In this document: positions 63,899 through 64,000 of the stretch, one piece after another
Numbering within the stretch: the stretch's first letter is position 1
How the letters are laid out: the number at the start of each line of letters is the position of its first letter
DNA from: Bugula neritina
Lineage: Eukaryota; Bryozoa; Gymnolaemata; Cheilostomatida; Bugulidae
Direction of reading: 5' to 3'
Length of the DNA: 64,000 bases
NCBI GenBank assembly: GCA_964035545.1
Contig: CAXIUT010000078.1
Span: 1-64,000 of the forward strand
The notes under the pieces: model-generated
Told to the model about the DNA's origin: nothing
The model's input: the letters and a program-made list of their open reading frames with translations, nothing else
Databases searched by the model: none
Position numbers and translations under genes: made by a program

Positions 63899-64000
63899 AT
63901 ATTCACTTGATGATTTTATATTGTCCGTTACTTTATTTTCTTCATTTAAAATAAAATGTTTTTAGAAAATTAAGAAGAAATATTAAAAATAATCACAAGG

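Overview
This window is somatic (macronuclear) DNA of a ciliate, most likely a peritrich such as Vorticella, Epistylis, Carchesium or Zoothamnium. Three things point there. (1) The sequence starts with a C4A2 telomere (1-111), and further GGGGTT arrays lie at 10051-10200, 27538-27613, 55798-55879 and 58226-58315. (2) Genes are dense, AT-rich and on both strands. (3) TAA and TAG fall inside genes at positions where conserved families have glutamate (mitochondrial Hsp70, alpha-tubulin), and every gene whose end I could fix stops at TGA. That is the peritrich nuclear code (NCBI table 30), not the glutamine code of Tetrahymena or Paramecium. All calls below were made by reading with UAA/UAG=Glu.

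Most introns are minute: nearly all are 16-22 nt, usually exactly 20, and usually begin GTA and end AG. Removing them restores conserved domains in clathrin light chain, cytochrome c1, RNase T2, a phosphate exporter, a Rab and others.

Layout. 1-10200 is a complete-looking 10.2 kb chromosome with telomeres at both ends: mtHsp70, a hypothetical protein, a C2H2 zinc finger, a B-box-like protein, clathrin light chain, cytochrome c1, Ran and a lysine-rich coiled coil. 10201-27613 holds small hypotheticals, a PG-rich (SHIPPO-like) protein, a pectinacetylesterase, TPR proteins, a serine racemase-like enzyme, a cNMP-binding protein, a TPR-glycosyltransferase, an UNC93-like carrier and others. From 13.7 to 26.5 kb many frames also change at short homopolymers and no intron explains it. 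27614-55879 holds a CK1-like pseudokinase, a Wee1-like kinase, an IQCH-like protein, RNase T2, an MFS carrier, a kinase, queuine tRNA-ribosyltransferase, a SAS-4/CPAP-like protein, Nup98, a BEACH protein, an SPX-EXS phosphate exporter and a ULK-like kinase. 55880-58315 holds a paralogous ULK-like kinase and a small membrane protein. 58316-64000 holds a truncated duplicate, a Rab, small coiled-coil genes, tRNA-Val and alpha-tubulin.

Each internal GGGGTT array reads as the right telomere of the piece on its left, but the piece on its right starts without the expected C4A2 telomere, in at least two cases inside a gene. The window is therefore best read as several macronuclear chromosomes joined end to end, by assembly or by real fusion. 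The genes are mostly housekeeping, trafficking, cilium/centriole and signalling. I see no defence island, CRISPR array or transposon.
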